64,000 nt of DNA from DASXYG01 sp036502625 (GCA_036502625.1 DASXYG010000095.1:186001-250000), one strand, 5' to 3'. Positions 1 through 9,041 are shown, counted from the stretch's first letter. Notes: generated by a model not told the origin, from the letters alone. Program-made: numbers and translations.

Positions 1-295
1 GCTCACCCGCAGGTACGTGGACGGCTCCGACATGCTCTATTCGGAGTTCGCCGACTACGACCTCGGGCAGGCCGTGGCCCACCTCACCGTGCAGGCGCAG
101 GCGCTCGGGCTGGCCTGCCACCAGTTCCGCGGCTTCGACATGGACGGCCTCACCGCCGAGCTGCGCCCGGCGCCGGGCTGGGCCGTCGTGTCGATGATGG
201 CCGTCGGCGCGCCGGCCGACCGCGGATGGCCCGACCGGCGCCGCCGGAGCACCGCCGACCTCCGTACGGCGCCGTGGCGCGACCCGGCGGAGTGA
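1..295 (+). CDS. Nitroreductase-family protein, C-terminal part (5' end outside window)
   Basis: The reading frame is open from the window edge (codons start at base 2) to the TGA at 293-295, so only the last ~97 residues are visible. The segment YSEFADYDLGQAVAHL followed by LGLACHQFRGF and GWAVVSMMAVG matches the C-terminal half of FMN-dependent nitroreductases, where an acidic/aromatic stretch leads into a helix and the dimer-interface strand. The FMN-binding N-terminus lies outside the window, so substrate cannot be judged. It ends 1 bp from the convergent flavin enzyme on the minus strand. The family call rests on pattern recognition of a fragment. Confidence 0.6.
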   Translation, partial: LTRRYVDGSDMLYSEFADYDLGQAVAHLTVQAQALGLACHQFRGFDMDGLTAELRPAPGWAVVSMMAVGAPADRGWPDRRRRSTADLRTAPWRDPAE

Positions 296-296
296 G

Positions 297-1379
297 TCAC
301 AGGGCGCGGTGGTACTGGCTCGGCCAGCGCTCCTTCTCGGATTCGGCGGTGCGCAGCGGGAGGTACGGGTCGCGCAGCAGGGCGCGGCCGATCAGCACGG
401 CGTCGGCGGCGCCGTCGGCGATGACCTCACGGGCCAGCGCGGTGTCCGCGATCTGCCCGACCGGCGCGACCGGGAGGCCGGACGCCTCCTTGAGGGTGCG
501 GGCGAAGCCGACGTTGAGCCCGGCGCGCTTGGGCGGCGCGACCCCGGCGACGAGGGCGCCCGAGGTGACGTCGAGGAGGTCGATGCCCACCGCGGCCAGC
601 TCCTTGGCGAACACGGTGGCCTCGTCGAGGGTGATGCCGCCGTCGGCCCAGTCGGTCGCGGTGATCCGGACCAGCACGGGCTTGTCGTCGGGGAACGCGG
701 CACGCACCGCCTCGGCGACCCGCAAAGGCAGCCGCATCCGGTTCGCCAGGCTCCCCCCGTACGCGTCGGTCCGCCGGTTCGACAGCGGCGACAGGAACTC
801 GTGGAGCAGGTAGCCGTGCCCGGCGTGCACCTCCGCGACCTGGTAGCCGGCGAGGTCGGACATGCGCGCGGCATTGGCGTACGCCTCCACCACCTCGTCG
901 ATGTCCGCGAGCGTCGCCTCCTCGGGCGCGGCCAGGTCGCCGAACGGGATCGCCGACGGCCCGATCGTCGCCCAGCCCCCCGCCTCCGCCCCGACGGACC
1001 CGTTCTGCCCCGCCCCTTCCCACGGCCGGTGGTGCGAGCTCTTCCGCCCCGCGCACTGCAACTGCACCGCGGGCACCATGCCGCACCCCGCGATGAACCC
1101 GGTCAGCCGCCGGTGCGCCAGCGCCTGCCCCTCGTTCCAGATGCCCAGGTCGGCCCCTGTCGTCCGGTGCCGCGGCCCGACAGCCGTCGACTCCACCATC
1201 ACCAGCCCGACCCCGCCCACCGCACGCGACCCGTAATGCACCAGATGCCAGTCCGTAGGCTCCCCGTCCGACCCGGCGGAGTACTGGCACATCGGCGACA
1301 TCCAGATCCGGTTGGGCACCGAAACCCCCCGCAACCTCAACGCAGCCAACTCCGGCACCCCACCCTGAACAGCAGACAC
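297..1379 (-). CDS. Old Yellow Enzyme, YqjM/NamA-type NADPH dehydrogenase
   Basis: A 360-residue FMN-dependent ene-reductase of the OYE superfamily, expected to reduce the C=C bond of alpha,beta-unsaturated carbonyl compounds with NAD(P)H in the cytoplasm. The N-terminus has the YqjM signature SPMCQYSA; Cys31 corresponds to the redox-tuning cysteine of YqjM. EVHAGHGYLLHEF supplies the active-site His pair (H185, H188), followed by the FMN-phosphate region SNRRTDAYGG; the C-terminal DAVLIGRALLRDP is also typical. The length fits the family. The start is a GTG with an AAGGGG-like ribosome site about 9 bases upstream. It is convergent with the nitroreductase fragment. The physiological substrate is unknown. 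Confidence 0.9.
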   Translation of the reverse strand: MSAVQGGVPELAALRLRGVSVPNRIWMSPMCQYSAGSDGEPTDWHLVHYGSRAVGGVGLVMVESTAVGPRHRTTGADLGIWNEGQALAHRRLTGFIAGCGMVPAVQLQCAGRKSSHHRPWEGAGQNGSVGAEAGGWATIGPSAIPFGDLAAPEEATLADIDEVVEAYANAARMSDLAGYQVAEVHAGHGYLLHEFLSPLSNRRTDAYGGSLANRMRLPLRVAEAVRAAFPDDKPVLVRITATDWADGGITLDEATVFAKELAAVGIDLLDVTSGALVAGVAPPKRAGLNVGFARTLKEASGLPVAPVGQIADTALAREVIADGAADAVLIGRALLRDPYLPLRTAESEKERWPSQYHRAL

Positions 1380-1462
1380 ACGCCACCCCTTGAACGCTCA
1401 CCTTAAATACGACCCGTCCCAAAATAGGCGCTTGGTCCGATTGCTCCGGAGGGCGGTCCGGG

Positions 1463-1978
1463 TCAGCGGCGCGTGCGGTGGCGGCGTACGGCGTCGCGGT
1501 TGGCGCAGGTGTGGGAGCAGTAGCGCTGGCGGCCGGGGCGGCTGAAGTCGGCATACGCGTTCGGGCATTCGGGGAGGGCGCAGCGGCCGAGGCGGTGCAT
1601 GCCGTGGGCGGTGAGGTACTGGGCGGCGGCGACGATGGTGGCGCCGGTGAGGATGGCGCTGTGCCGGGCGTGTTCGGGGCGGTAGTGCATGTGCCAGCCC
1701 TCGCCGTCGTGGGCGCTGACCGTGGGGGGTGTGGCGTAGCGGGCGAGCAGGTCGTTGAGGTGGGCGACGCGGGCGTCCTCGGTGGGGGCGTCGATCAGCG
1801 CGGTCCAGCGGGCGAGGTAGTCGCGGACCGTGCGGAGGTCGGTGGCGTCGACGCGCGTGGCGGGCGGGGTGCAGACGGTGTTCCAGCGGGTGGCGAGCTC
1901 GTCGGGGCCGGCCGGCGGGGTGTTGACGAGGTCGATGACGTGCCGGAGCAGCAGCTCGTTGTAATGGTTCACCCGCAT
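1463..1978 (-). CDS. CGNR zinc-finger (ABATE-domain) transcriptional regulator
   Basis: A 171-residue protein. The N-terminal ~115 residues form the ABATE domain seen in actinobacterial stress-response regulators. The C-terminus carries a treble-clef-like zinc finger with the ligand pattern C-x4-C ... C-x3-C (CALPEC ... YCSHTC) and a basic tail ending in RRHRTRR; the CGNR signature appears here as CANRD. I chose the internal ATG at 1978, because the longer open frame begins in the divergent promoter region. It is transcribed away from the exporter at 2066, and repeated TGTAATGG elements lie in and beside its start, so it probably controls itself and that exporter. The effector is unknown. Confidence 0.8.
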   Translation of the reverse strand: MRVNHYNELLLRHVIDLVNTPPAGPDELATRWNTVCTPPATRVDATDLRTVRDYLARWTALIDAPTEDARVAHLNDLLARYATPPTVSAHDGEGWHMHYRPEHARHSAILTGATIVAAAQYLTAHGMHRLGRCALPECPNAYADFSRPGRQRYCSHTCANRDAVRRHRTRR

Positions 1979-2034
1979 GGAGGCATTACACCGGCGCCGC
2001 GGCCGTCCGCACAAGGCCCGATGTAATGGTTTAC
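1960..2034. promoter_or_regulatory. Repeated TGTAATGG-type operator candidates between the CGNR gene and the exporter
   Basis: TGTAATGGTTCAC at 1960-1972 is repeated almost exactly as TGTAATGGTTTAC at 2022-2034 (12 of 13 identical). An inverted partial copy, CATTACA, lies at 1984-1990. The first copy is inside the first codons of the regulator gene and the second is ~30 bp before the exporter start. The arrangement suits a regulator binding across a divergent promoter. The binding protein is inferred from position only. Confidence 0.5.
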
Positions 2035-2065
2035 GTGTACAAGACCCTTACCCGACAGTGGCCGC

Positions 2066-3502
2066 ATGCGTGCTGAAACCACTGCCGCCACGGGGTCACG
2101 TACGACAGGCGCGGACGCGAGCTGGCTCCCGCTGGTGGCCTGCTGCCTGGGGACGTTCCTGCTGCTGCTCTACACGACGATCGTGAACGTCAGCCTGCCG
2201 CGCATCGGCGCCGGCCTGCACGCCGGATACGCCGGCACCCAGTGGATCATCGACGTCTACACGCTCGCGGTCGCCGGGCTGCTGCTCGGCGCGGGGGCGC
2301 TGAACGACGTCCTGGGCAGCAAGCGCGTGTACGTCACGGGGCTCGCGGTGTTCGGGCTGGCCACGCTGGGCTGCGGGCTCGCGGGGTCGGCCGTCGTGCT
2401 GATCGCGGCGCGCGCGGCGCAGGGGATCGCCGGCGCGGCGATGTTCGCGGCCATCCTGCCGCTGATCGGGCTGACCTACACCGGCCGTCAGCGCGCCACG
2501 GCGTTCGCGGTCTGGGGCGCGGTGGCCGGCGCCGCGGGCGCGGTGGGCACCGTGGCCGGCGGCGTGCTCACCGAGTACGCGGGATGGCGGTGGACGTTCC
2601 TCGGCGCGCTGCCGATCTGCGCGGCCGCGGTCGTCCTCGCAGCAACGACCCTGGCCGGGACGCCGCGCGGCGCCGAGCGATCCGGCCCTGTACGGATCGA
2701 CTGGCCGGGGATCGCGGCGATCACGGCGGCGGTGACCGGGCTCGCGTACGCGCTGATCGTCGCCGGCGAGTCGGGCTCAGGCCCGTACGGCACCCTCGCC
2801 GGGCTCGCCGTGGCGGCCGTCGCGGGGACCGCGTTCGTCCTGGTGGAGCGGCGCAGCGCGCGGCCGATCCTGCCGCTCAAGCTGTTCGGCACGCGGACGT
2901 TCGTCGGCGTCCTGCTGGTCGCATTCGGCTACTACTTCGCCGCGTACGGCGCCCTCCCGGCCGTCTCCGTCTGGCTGCAGGACGGCCGCATGGGGTCGCT
3001 GGGCGCCTCGCTGGTGCTGACCGCGCAGCTCGTCGTGTTCGTCGCGGTGTCCGGGCTGGTCAGCGCCCGGCTGCACGGGCTGCCGCCGAGCCGTACCCTT
3101 GGCGGCGGCACGATCGCGATCGGCCTTGGCTGCCTGTCCGGCCTGGCCCTGCTCGCGTGGCCGCACTGGGCGGTGCTCGTGCCGTTCCTCATCCTCACCG
3201 GGCTCGGCGCGGGCGTGGTCTCGCCGGTGTTCCCGGCCGTCGCGGTCGCCTCCGTGCCGCCCGCGTACGCCGGGACGGCGGGCGCGGCGGCGAACAGCTC
3301 CCGGCAGCTCGGGCTGGCGCTCGGCATCGCCGTCTGCGGCACCGTCTACCACGCGTTGTCGCACGCCGCCGGCGGCGCCACGACCGGCCTGGCCGCCGCG
3401 CTCGCCGGCGCCGGGCTGCTGGCGCTGGTGTGCGGCGCGGTCGCCGTCCGGCTGCTGCGGGCCGGCCGCCGCGCCGTACGGGACGCGGCGGCCGGGTCCT
3501 GA
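2066..3502 (+). CDS. MFS multidrug exporter, DHA2 (14-helix) type
   Basis: A 478-residue, very hydrophobic proton-driven drug/H+ antiporter of the inner membrane. After a short soluble N-terminus, helix 1 contains the DHA2 motif YTTIVNVSLPRI and is followed by QWIIDVYTLAVAG. Motif A is visible as GALNDVLGSKR in the loop between helices 2 and 3, and RAAQGIAGAAMFA follows. About 14 membrane segments can be counted, as in QacA/EmrB relatives. It is divergent from the CGNR regulator, which probably represses it. Its stop lies 1 bp from the convergent methyltransferase gene. The exported compound cannot be told from sequence; the neighbouring terpene product is volatile, so a link is not needed. 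Confidence 0.88.
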   Translation: MRAETTAATGSRTTGADASWLPLVACCLGTFLLLLYTTIVNVSLPRIGAGLHAGYAGTQWIIDVYTLAVAGLLLGAGALNDVLGSKRVYVTGLAVFGLATLGCGLAGSAVVLIAARAAQGIAGAAMFAAILPLIGLTYTGRQRATAFAVWGAVAGAAGAVGTVAGGVLTEYAGWRWTFLGALPICAAAVVLAATTLAGTPRGAERSGPVRIDWPGIAAITAAVTGLAYALIVAGESGSGPYGTLAGLAVAAVAGTAFVLVERRSARPILPLKLFGTRTFVGVLLVAFGYYFAAYGALPAVSVWLQDGRMGSLGASLVLTAQLVVFVAVSGLVSARLHGLPPSRTLGGGTIAIGLGCLSGLALLAWPHWAVLVPFLILTGLGAGVVSPVFPAVAVASVPPAYAGTAGAAANSSRQLGLALGIAVCGTVYHALSHAAGGATTGLAAALAGAGLLALVCGAVAVRLLRAGRRAVRDAAAGS

Positions 3503-3503
3503 G

Positions 3504-4358
3504 TCAGATCCGGTCGGCGACGATCATCAGGTAGTGGAAGCTGCCCTCGCGGTACGCCGTGAGGAACGGGTCCTCGATGCCGGTGGCCACCGAGGACTTC
3601 GCGCGCAGCTCCCAGTACGGGATGGTCTGGTCGGTCAGGTCGATGACGTTGATCGGCACGAGCCCGTTGGCGGCCATCGCCTTGAAGTACTCGCTGCGCG
3701 GATGGATGTTGCACGTGTAGTGCTCGTCGATGCGGCTGACCGCCTTGGAGCGGCCGCCGGTGACGTCGTTGTAGCAGCCGGTGACGCAGACGTAGCGGCC
3801 GCCGTGTTCCAGGAGCCGGGCGAACTCGGCGTACAGCTCGCCGAGGTCGACGTACATCGTGGTCTCGTTCGTCCAGATGGCCCGCCGCGAGCCGGTCTCG
3901 AACCCGGTGTCGAGCATGTTGCGGAAGTGGAACCGTACGTGGTCGGAGACGCCGCGCTCGACCGCCTGCCGGTTCGCGAAGTCGACCTGCGACCGGGAGA
4001 TCGTCACGCCGTCGACGTAGCAGCCGAACCGCTCGTTGGCCATGAAGCTGGTGCCGCCGCGCCCCGAGCCGCCGTCCATGACGTGGTCCTTGGACGTGAC
4101 CCGGCCGAGGTGGTCGAGGAGCACGTTGGCCTGGGCGGTCTCCAGGCGGTGCATCTCCTTGATGATCCGGTCGTCGCGGGTGGACTCGGGGCCTTCGAGC
4201 ACCCCCGGGTCGTAGTCGCCGATGCCGTAATGGTGGTGGTAGTAGCCGTCGACGTCGCCGAGCCTGATGTTCACCGGGTCGCGTTCGTTGTCCCAGTACT
4301 CGGCGACGGACTTCTGGTAGTCGGTGCGCAGGACGTCGCTGGTGGTGGCGCTGGTCAT
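3504..4358 (-). CDS. Geranyl diphosphate C2-methyltransferase (2-MIB pathway)
   Basis: A 284-residue SAM-dependent methyltransferase that adds a methyl group to C2 of geranyl diphosphate, giving the C11 substrate of 2-methylisoborneol/2-methylenebornane synthases. Motif I is VMDGGSGRGGTS. Other family traits are the aromatic block DGYYHHHYGIGDYDPG near residue 40, NETTMYVDLGELYAEF, and EHYTCNIHPRSEYF in the C-terminal half. The start is the ATG with GGGAG 7-11 bases upstream, which lies inside a longer open frame. It is the last gene of the encapsulin-terpene operon, 11 bp after the terpene synthase stop. This pairing is the hallmark of methylated monoterpene clusters in actinomycetes and strongly supports the call. 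Confidence 0.92.
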   Translation of the reverse strand: MTSATTSDVLRTDYQKSVAEYWDNERDPVNIRLGDVDGYYHHHYGIGDYDPGVLEGPESTRDDRIIKEMHRLETAQANVLLDHLGRVTSKDHVMDGGSGRGGTSFMANERFGCYVDGVTISRSQVDFANRQAVERGVSDHVRFHFRNMLDTGFETGSRRAIWTNETTMYVDLGELYAEFARLLEHGGRYVCVTGCYNDVTGGRSKAVSRIDEHYTCNIHPRSEYFKAMAANGLVPINVIDLTDQTIPYWELRAKSSVATGIEDPFLTAYREGSFHYLMIVADRI

Positions 4359-4369
4359 CGTGGATCTCC

Positions 4370-5626
4370 CTAACTGTGGTAGCGGCCCGTACGGCTGTGC
4401 CATTCGCGGCTGCCGCCGAGCCAGGCCCAGGTGTCGGCGAGGAAACGCCGCAGGTTCGGCGTGCCGACGAGGCTCAGCGCGGCCGCCTCGGTGACGAAGG
4501 TGCGCATGAGCTCGTTGTGGATCTCGATGGTCCGCTTGATGGCCTCGCGGGGCGTGCAGCCGTCCTCGGCGGCGATCACCGAGGGCAGGTTGTGGTCGGT
4601 CTCGGACTCGAACTTGCTGGAGTGCAGGTCGTTGAGCAGCACGTTCGCGTCGCCGGCGAGCGTGAACGCGCGGCGGAAGCGCGGGTCGTAGAACTCCTCG
4701 GGCGTCAGCTCGTAGCCGCCGACCGCGTCGATGAGGATCATCGGCGGCAGGTAGCTGTTGAGGTGGCGCTGGACGAGGTACTCCCAGACCGGCGGGGTGC
4801 GCCGGTTGTTGTGCCAGTCGGCCTCCTGGTTCCAGGCGGTGAACAGGATGGCCATCTGGTGCTGGAACCGGCCCATCTGCGAGTTGGACGTGTAGCCGGC
4901 GAGATGCTCCATGGCCGTGCGGAACGCCGTCGCGATCGGGGTGTCGCGCCGCCATTCGTCCAGTTGGGGCTCGTACGCCGCGGGCAGCCGCGCCGGGTCG
5001 ACGACCGCGTGGAGCTTCGCCATGCGCGACCCGACGATCATCGGGTCGGCGCCGAGGTCCACCTCGTCGACGAAGTAGTCGTCGGCCGCCCATTCGGCGA
5101 CGACGCACTTCGCGGCGGCGAGCAGCCGGTCGGGGTCGTCGCAGGCGGGATGGGTGAGCATGATCAGGCTGCCGAAGTCGCACGAGCGGAGCCGGTCGAG
5201 CTGCCCCGGGTAGATGCCGACCTCCTCCGCCCAGGCCACGATCCCCTCGTTGACCGCCTCCCCCAGCGCCGGGTCGTCGCGTACGGGGCCGGGGCAGAAC
5301 AGCTCCGGCAGGTCGTCGCCCGCGGGTTCCTCGGCCGTCGCCTCGGGCACCGCCGGCACGGGCGCCACCCGCGTCGCCGCGGTGCCGACCCCGGAGGCGA
5401 ACCGGTGGACGAGCGACCGCGCCGGCCGTACGGCCTCCTCCACCGCGCCCGTTCCGGCGCCCGCGGCGGCCCCCTCGTCCGCCGCGAGCAGCCGGGCCAG
5501 GTCCGCCGGCGGCGCGGCCCCCATGTCGGCCAGCACCCGGTACGCCAGCCTCCCCAGCTCGGTGAGGCCCTCGGGCTCCGCCGGTCGCGCGGCGCCCACC
5601 GGCGCGCGCGGGCTGATGATCACCAT
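4370..5626 (-). CDS. C11 terpene synthase (2-methylisoborneol / 2-methylenebornane synthase type), likely encapsulin cargo
   Basis: A 418-residue class I terpene cyclase. The catalytic domain occupies about residues 115-418. The metal-binding aspartate motif reads AADDYFVDE (S. coelicolor MIB synthase has a DDxxxxD form) and the NSE motif is NDLHSSKFE; VWEYLVQRHLNSY, DAVGGYEL and HNELMRTF are typical of MIB synthases. Residues 1-~110 are an Ala/Pro/Glu-rich extension of the kind that acts as the cargo-loading domain for family 2 encapsulins. An AGGAG-type site precedes the ATG. It lies between ispH and the GPP methyltransferase. The exact product (2-MIB or 2-methylenebornane) cannot be fixed from sequence, because the aspartate motif differs from classic MIB synthases. 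Confidence 0.88.
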   Translation of the reverse strand: MVIISPRAPVGAARPAEPEGLTELGRLAYRVLADMGAAPPADLARLLAADEGAAAGAGTGAVEEAVRPARSLVHRFASGVGTAATRVAPVPAVPEATAEEPAGDDLPELFCPGPVRDDPALGEAVNEGIVAWAEEVGIYPGQLDRLRSCDFGSLIMLTHPACDDPDRLLAAAKCVVAEWAADDYFVDEVDLGADPMIVGSRMAKLHAVVDPARLPAAYEPQLDEWRRDTPIATAFRTAMEHLAGYTSNSQMGRFQHQMAILFTAWNQEADWHNNRRTPPVWEYLVQRHLNSYLPPMILIDAVGGYELTPEEFYDPRFRRAFTLAGDANVLLNDLHSSKFESETDHNLPSVIAAEDGCTPREAIKRTIEIHNELMRTFVTEAAALSLVGTPNLRRFLADTWAWLGGSREWHSRTGRYHS

Positions 5627-5654
5627 TCGTTCCTCCGTACGTGGTCGCCTGCGG

Positions 5655-6584
5655 TCAGCGGTCGGATTGGAGTCCGGGAGGCGGGGCGAATCGGGTCGTC
5701 TCCTCGGCGGCCACGCGCTCGCGCACGGTGACCGGCTCGTGCCGGTCCAGCGCGGCCAGCACGTCGTCCACCAGGTGCGGCGGCGTGGACGCGCCCGCGG
5801 TCAGCCCGACCACCCGCACCCCGGCCAGCCAGCCGGGCGCGACGCCGCCGCCGTCCTCGACGAGGTGGCTCGGCGTGCCCCGGCGCCGCGCCACCTCCAC
5901 GAGCCGCTGCGCGTTGGAGGAGTTCCGCGAGCCGACGACGAGCATCAGGTCGCATTCGGACGCGATCGCCGTCACCGCGTCCTGCCGGTTGGTCGTGGCG
6001 TAGCAGATGTCGTCGGACCCGGGCCCGCGCAGCGCGGGGAACCGCGCCTTCAGCGCCGCGATCACTTCGGCCGTCTCGTCGGCGGCGAGGGTGGTCTGCG
6101 TGAGGTACGAGACCCGTTCGGGGTCGGCCACCCGGAGGTCCGCCACATCCTCGACGGTCTCCACGAGGACCGTGCGCTCGGGCGCCTCGCCGAGCGTGCC
6201 GGCCACCTCGTCGTGCCCGTCGTGGCCGATCAGCACGACGGTGTCGCCGCGTCCCGCGAACCGGACCGCCTCCGCGTGCACCTTCGTGACCAGCGGGCAC
6301 GTCGCGTCGATCGCGTCCAGGCCGCGCCGCTCGGCCTCGCGGCGTACGGCGGGCGCGACGCCGTGCGCGGAGAACACCACGGTCGCGCCGTCCGGCACGG
6401 CGTCGAGCTCCGCCACGAACACCGCGCCGCGCCCCTCCAGATCGGCCACGACGTGGCTGTTGTGCACGATCTGCCTGCGCACGTAGACCGGCCCGCCGCG
6501 CTGGTCGAGCAGCCGCTCGACGATGTCGACGGCGCGCTCCACGCCCGCGCAGAACGACCTCGGCGCCGCCAGGAGCACATCCAT
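5655..6584 (-). CDS. ispH: 4-hydroxy-3-methylbut-2-enyl diphosphate reductase (IspH)
   Basis: A 309-residue 4Fe-4S enzyme for the last step of the MEP pathway, converting HMBPP to IPP and DMAPP. The three cluster cysteines are present: Cys12 (PRSFCAGVERA), Cys96 (DATCPLVT) and Cys194 (DDICYATTNRQ). The catalytic Glu126 lies in GHDGHDEVAGTLGE, the substrate histidines lie in HNSHVV and SAHGVAP, and SYLTQTTL is conserved. Length is normal. It starts 13 bp after the prenyl synthase stop with a GGAG site and is followed after 28 bp by the terpene synthase. An ispH inside a terpene operon suggests a local boost of C5 precursor supply. Whether a housekeeping copy exists elsewhere cannot be seen here. 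Confidence 0.95.
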   Translation of the reverse strand: MDVLLAAPRSFCAGVERAVDIVERLLDQRGGPVYVRRQIVHNSHVVADLEGRGAVFVAELDAVPDGATVVFSAHGVAPAVRREAERRGLDAIDATCPLVTKVHAEAVRFAGRGDTVVLIGHDGHDEVAGTLGEAPERTVLVETVEDVADLRVADPERVSYLTQTTLAADETAEVIAALKARFPALRGPGSDDICYATTNRQDAVTAIASECDLMLVVGSRNSSNAQRLVEVARRRGTPSHLVEDGGGVAPGWLAGVRVVGLTAGASTPPHLVDDVLAALDRHEPVTVRERVAAEETTRFAPPPGLQSDR

Positions 6585-6597
6585 CTCCGGTGCCCCT

Positions 6598-7632
6598 TCA
6601 GTGGTCGCGGTCGGTGACGAGCCGGGCCAGGGCGTCCAGCTCCGCGGCGGCGCGCGGCTCCGGTCCGGCGGCGGCCAGCGCGTTGCGGGCGCGGGCGACC
6701 AGGTCGTCGGCCTGCCGGCCGCTCCAGGCGCGGCCGCCGGCCCGGTCGATCAGCTCGGCGGCGCGTACGGCCTCCTCCTGGGTCAGCGGCCCGTCGCCGC
6801 CGTAGAGCGCGGACAGCTCGCGCCCGGCGGCGGTCTCCGCGGCGAGCGCCGCCACCACGGGCAGCGTCTTCTTGCGGCTGAACAGGTCGGAGTGCACCGG
6901 CTTGCCCGTCGCCGCCGGGTCGCCCCAGATGCCGAGGAGGTCGTCGACGTGCTGGAACGCCAGGCCGAGCTCGCCGCCGAACCCGGCAAGCCGCGCGGCG
7001 CGCTCCGGCGCCGCCCCGCCGTACAGCGCGCCCAGCTCGCACGCCACGCGCAGCAGCGCGCTGGTCTTCGCCTGCGCCATCGTCACGCATTCGCCGACCC
7101 CGACGTCGCCGCGGCTCTCGAAGGAGACGTCGGCGCTCTGCCCGCCGAGGACGTCCTGCGTGGCGCCGCCGAGCAGCCGCACCGCCCGCCCGGCCAGGGG
7201 GTCGCCGGGGGACGCGAGCAGTTCAAGCGCGCGGGCCATCAGGGCGTCGCCGGCCAGGATCGCGGCCGCCTCGCCGAACACCGCCCACGCGGTGGCCCGG
7301 TGCCGCCGCTCGGCGTCGCCGTCGATGACGTCGTCGTGCAGCAGCGTGGAGTTGTGCACCAGCTCCACCGCGACCGCGGCCGGCACCGCGCGCTCCGGGT
7401 CGCCGCCCACCGCCTCGGCGGCGAGCAGCACCAGCGCGGGCCGCAGCGCCTTGCCGCCCGCGCGTGTGGGCGAGCCGCGCTCGTCCCACCAGCCCAGGTG
7501 GTAGCCGGCGACGTGGCGCAGCGGCTCGGACAGGCCGTCGACCGCCGTGCGCAGCGCCGGTTCGACGCGCGTACGGGTGCCGGCCAGGACCTCGGCCGCC
7601 GTACGGCAGCCCGGAAGGGCCTCTGTCGACAT
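6598..7632 (-). CDS. Short-chain isoprenyl diphosphate synthase (probable geranyl diphosphate synthase)
   Basis: A 344-residue trans-prenyltransferase that condenses DMAPP and IPP. Both aspartate-rich motifs are intact: DDVID at residues 100-104 and DDLLGIWGD from 230. GGKALRPALVLL near residue 60 binds IPP, and HSDLFSRKKTLPVVAA is the usual downstream block. Chain length cannot be proven from sequence; the pathway context (a methyltransferase acting on GPP) argues for a C10 product. I used the ATG at 7632. An in-frame GTG at 7641 overlaps the upstream stop as GTGA and is an equally good, translationally coupled start. It lies between the second shell gene and ispH in one operon. Confidence 0.88.
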   Translation of the reverse strand: MSTEALPGCRTAAEVLAGTRTRVEPALRTAVDGLSEPLRHVAGYHLGWWDERGSPTRAGGKALRPALVLLAAEAVGGDPERAVPAAVAVELVHNSTLLHDDVIDGDAERRHRATAWAVFGEAAAILAGDALMARALELLASPGDPLAGRAVRLLGGATQDVLGGQSADVSFESRGDVGVGECVTMAQAKTSALLRVACELGALYGGAAPERAARLAGFGGELGLAFQHVDDLLGIWGDPAATGKPVHSDLFSRKKTLPVVAALAAETAAGRELSALYGGDGPLTQEEAVRAAELIDRAGGRAWSGRQADDLVARARNALAAAGPEPRAAAELDALARLVTDRDH

Positions 7633-7637
7633 CCGGC

Positions 7638-9035
7638 TCACCGCCCGATCTCGACGTTCTCGAGCACGCCGAGGGCGTCGGGCACCAAGACCGCGGCCGA
7701 GTGGTAGAGGCTGACCTCGTACGACGTGATCGCTTTCGCGTTCACGCCCATCAGGCGGACGGACACGCCGGGCCGGTACTCGTCCGCGAGGCCCGCCGGC
7801 CGCAGCCCGACCACGCCCTGGTCGTCCTCGCCGGTGCGCATCGCCAGGATCGCGGTCGTGCCCGCCTCCGAGATCGGCACCTTGTCGCTGGGCAGCAGCG
7901 GCACACCGCGCCACGCGGCCACCGGCGTGCCGTCGATCTCCACCGGCTGTGGATACGTGCCGCGCCGGTTGCACTCCCGGCCGAACGCGGCGATCGCGCG
8001 CGGGTGCGCGAGGAACAGCCGCGTCTTGCGGCGCCGCGTGAGCAGGTCGTCCAGGTCGTCCGGCGTGGGCGGGCCCGAGCGTGTCGGGATCCGCTGCGCC
8101 GGGTGCGCGTTGTGCAGCAGGCCGAAGTCGGCGTTGTTGACGAGCTCGTGCTCCTGGCGCTCGCGCAGCGCCTCGATCGTCAGCCTGAGCTGCTGCTCGA
8201 CCTGGTCCATCGGGTCGTTGAGCAGGTCGGCGACCCGGGTGTGCACGCGCAGCACGGTCTGCGCGACGCTCAGCGGATACTCGCGCGGCGCGGCCTCGTA
8301 GTCGGCGTACGTGCCGGGCAGGTCGGGCTCGCCCTCGTGGCCGGACGCCAGGTCGATGGCCGCCTCGCCGTGCTTGGTGCGCGGCCGGTCCGGCGCGCTC
8401 CGGTACGCGTCGAGGTGCCGCGCGAGGTCCGCCGACCGCCCGCTGACCTCCTGGAACGCGGTGACCGGCAGGGCCAGCACGGTGCCCGGCGTCGTCGCGG
8501 TGACCGTACGGTCCCAGGTGGCGGCGGGGTCGGCGAGCGCCGCCGCGCCGAGGTGGTCGCCGTCGGCGAGGACGCCGAGCGACGCGGTCTCGCCGTACGT
8601 TCCGGTACGGGTCACCGCCGCCTTGCCGTGCGCGATCAGCAGCACCGCGCCGATCGGCCGCCCGGGTTCGGCGAGCACGTCGCCGGCCGCGACCTCGCGC
8701 TGCTCGCAGCGGTCCGCCAGCTCGGTCAGGACGTCCTCGTCGTCGAACCCGCGCAGCGGCGCAAGCTCGCCCAGCTCGCGCGGTATCACCCGGAAGTCGG
8801 CGCCGACGGCGGTGAACGTGACCTTGCCGTCGCCCACTTCGTACGTGAGCCTGCGGTTCACGCGGTACGTGCCGCCCGGTACGTCCACCCACGGCAGCAC
8901 CCGCAGCAGCCACCGCGGCGTGATGCCGCGCATCTGCGGGACCGACTTGGTGGTGGTCGCCAGGTTGCGGGCGGCCGCCGTGCTCAGGCTCTGACCGCGC
9001 TCGGTATCGGGGGGTCGCGGCTCGGTGACGGTCAC
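7638..9035 (-). CDS. Family 2B encapsulin shell protein with cyclic-nucleotide-binding domain, second copy
   Basis: A 465-residue paralogue of the neighbouring shell protein (about two thirds or more identical by eye). It has an N-terminal arm with ATTTKSVPQMRGI, then the start of the HK97-type fold (TYRVNRRLTYEVGDGKVTF). An inserted cyclic-nucleotide-binding-like domain follows at about residues 95-210, and the shell fold resumes (YPLSVAQTVLRVHTRVADLLNDPMDQVEQQL; AFGRECNRRGTYP; KAITSYEVSLYHS). Family 2B encapsulins, including Streptomyces EshA, form icosahedral nanocompartments that enclose an enzyme. The GTG start is 6 bp after the first shell gene's stop. Two divergent shell genes in tandem suggest a mixed shell or two shell types. 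The ligand of the binding domain is unknown. Confidence 0.9.
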   Translation of the reverse strand: MTVTEPRPPDTERGQSLSTAAARNLATTTKSVPQMRGITPRWLLRVLPWVDVPGGTYRVNRRLTYEVGDGKVTFTAVGADFRVIPRELGELAPLRGFDDEDVLTELADRCEQREVAAGDVLAEPGRPIGAVLLIAHGKAAVTRTGTYGETASLGVLADGDHLGAAALADPAATWDRTVTATTPGTVLALPVTAFQEVSGRSADLARHLDAYRSAPDRPRTKHGEAAIDLASGHEGEPDLPGTYADYEAAPREYPLSVAQTVLRVHTRVADLLNDPMDQVEQQLRLTIEALRERQEHELVNNADFGLLHNAHPAQRIPTRSGPPTPDDLDDLLTRRRKTRLFLAHPRAIAAFGRECNRRGTYPQPVEIDGTPVAAWRGVPLLPSDKVPISEAGTTAILAMRTGEDDQGVVGLRPAGLADEYRPGVSVRLMGVNAKAITSYEVSLYHSAAVLVPDALGVLENVEIGR

Positions 9036-9041
9036 GGCGCG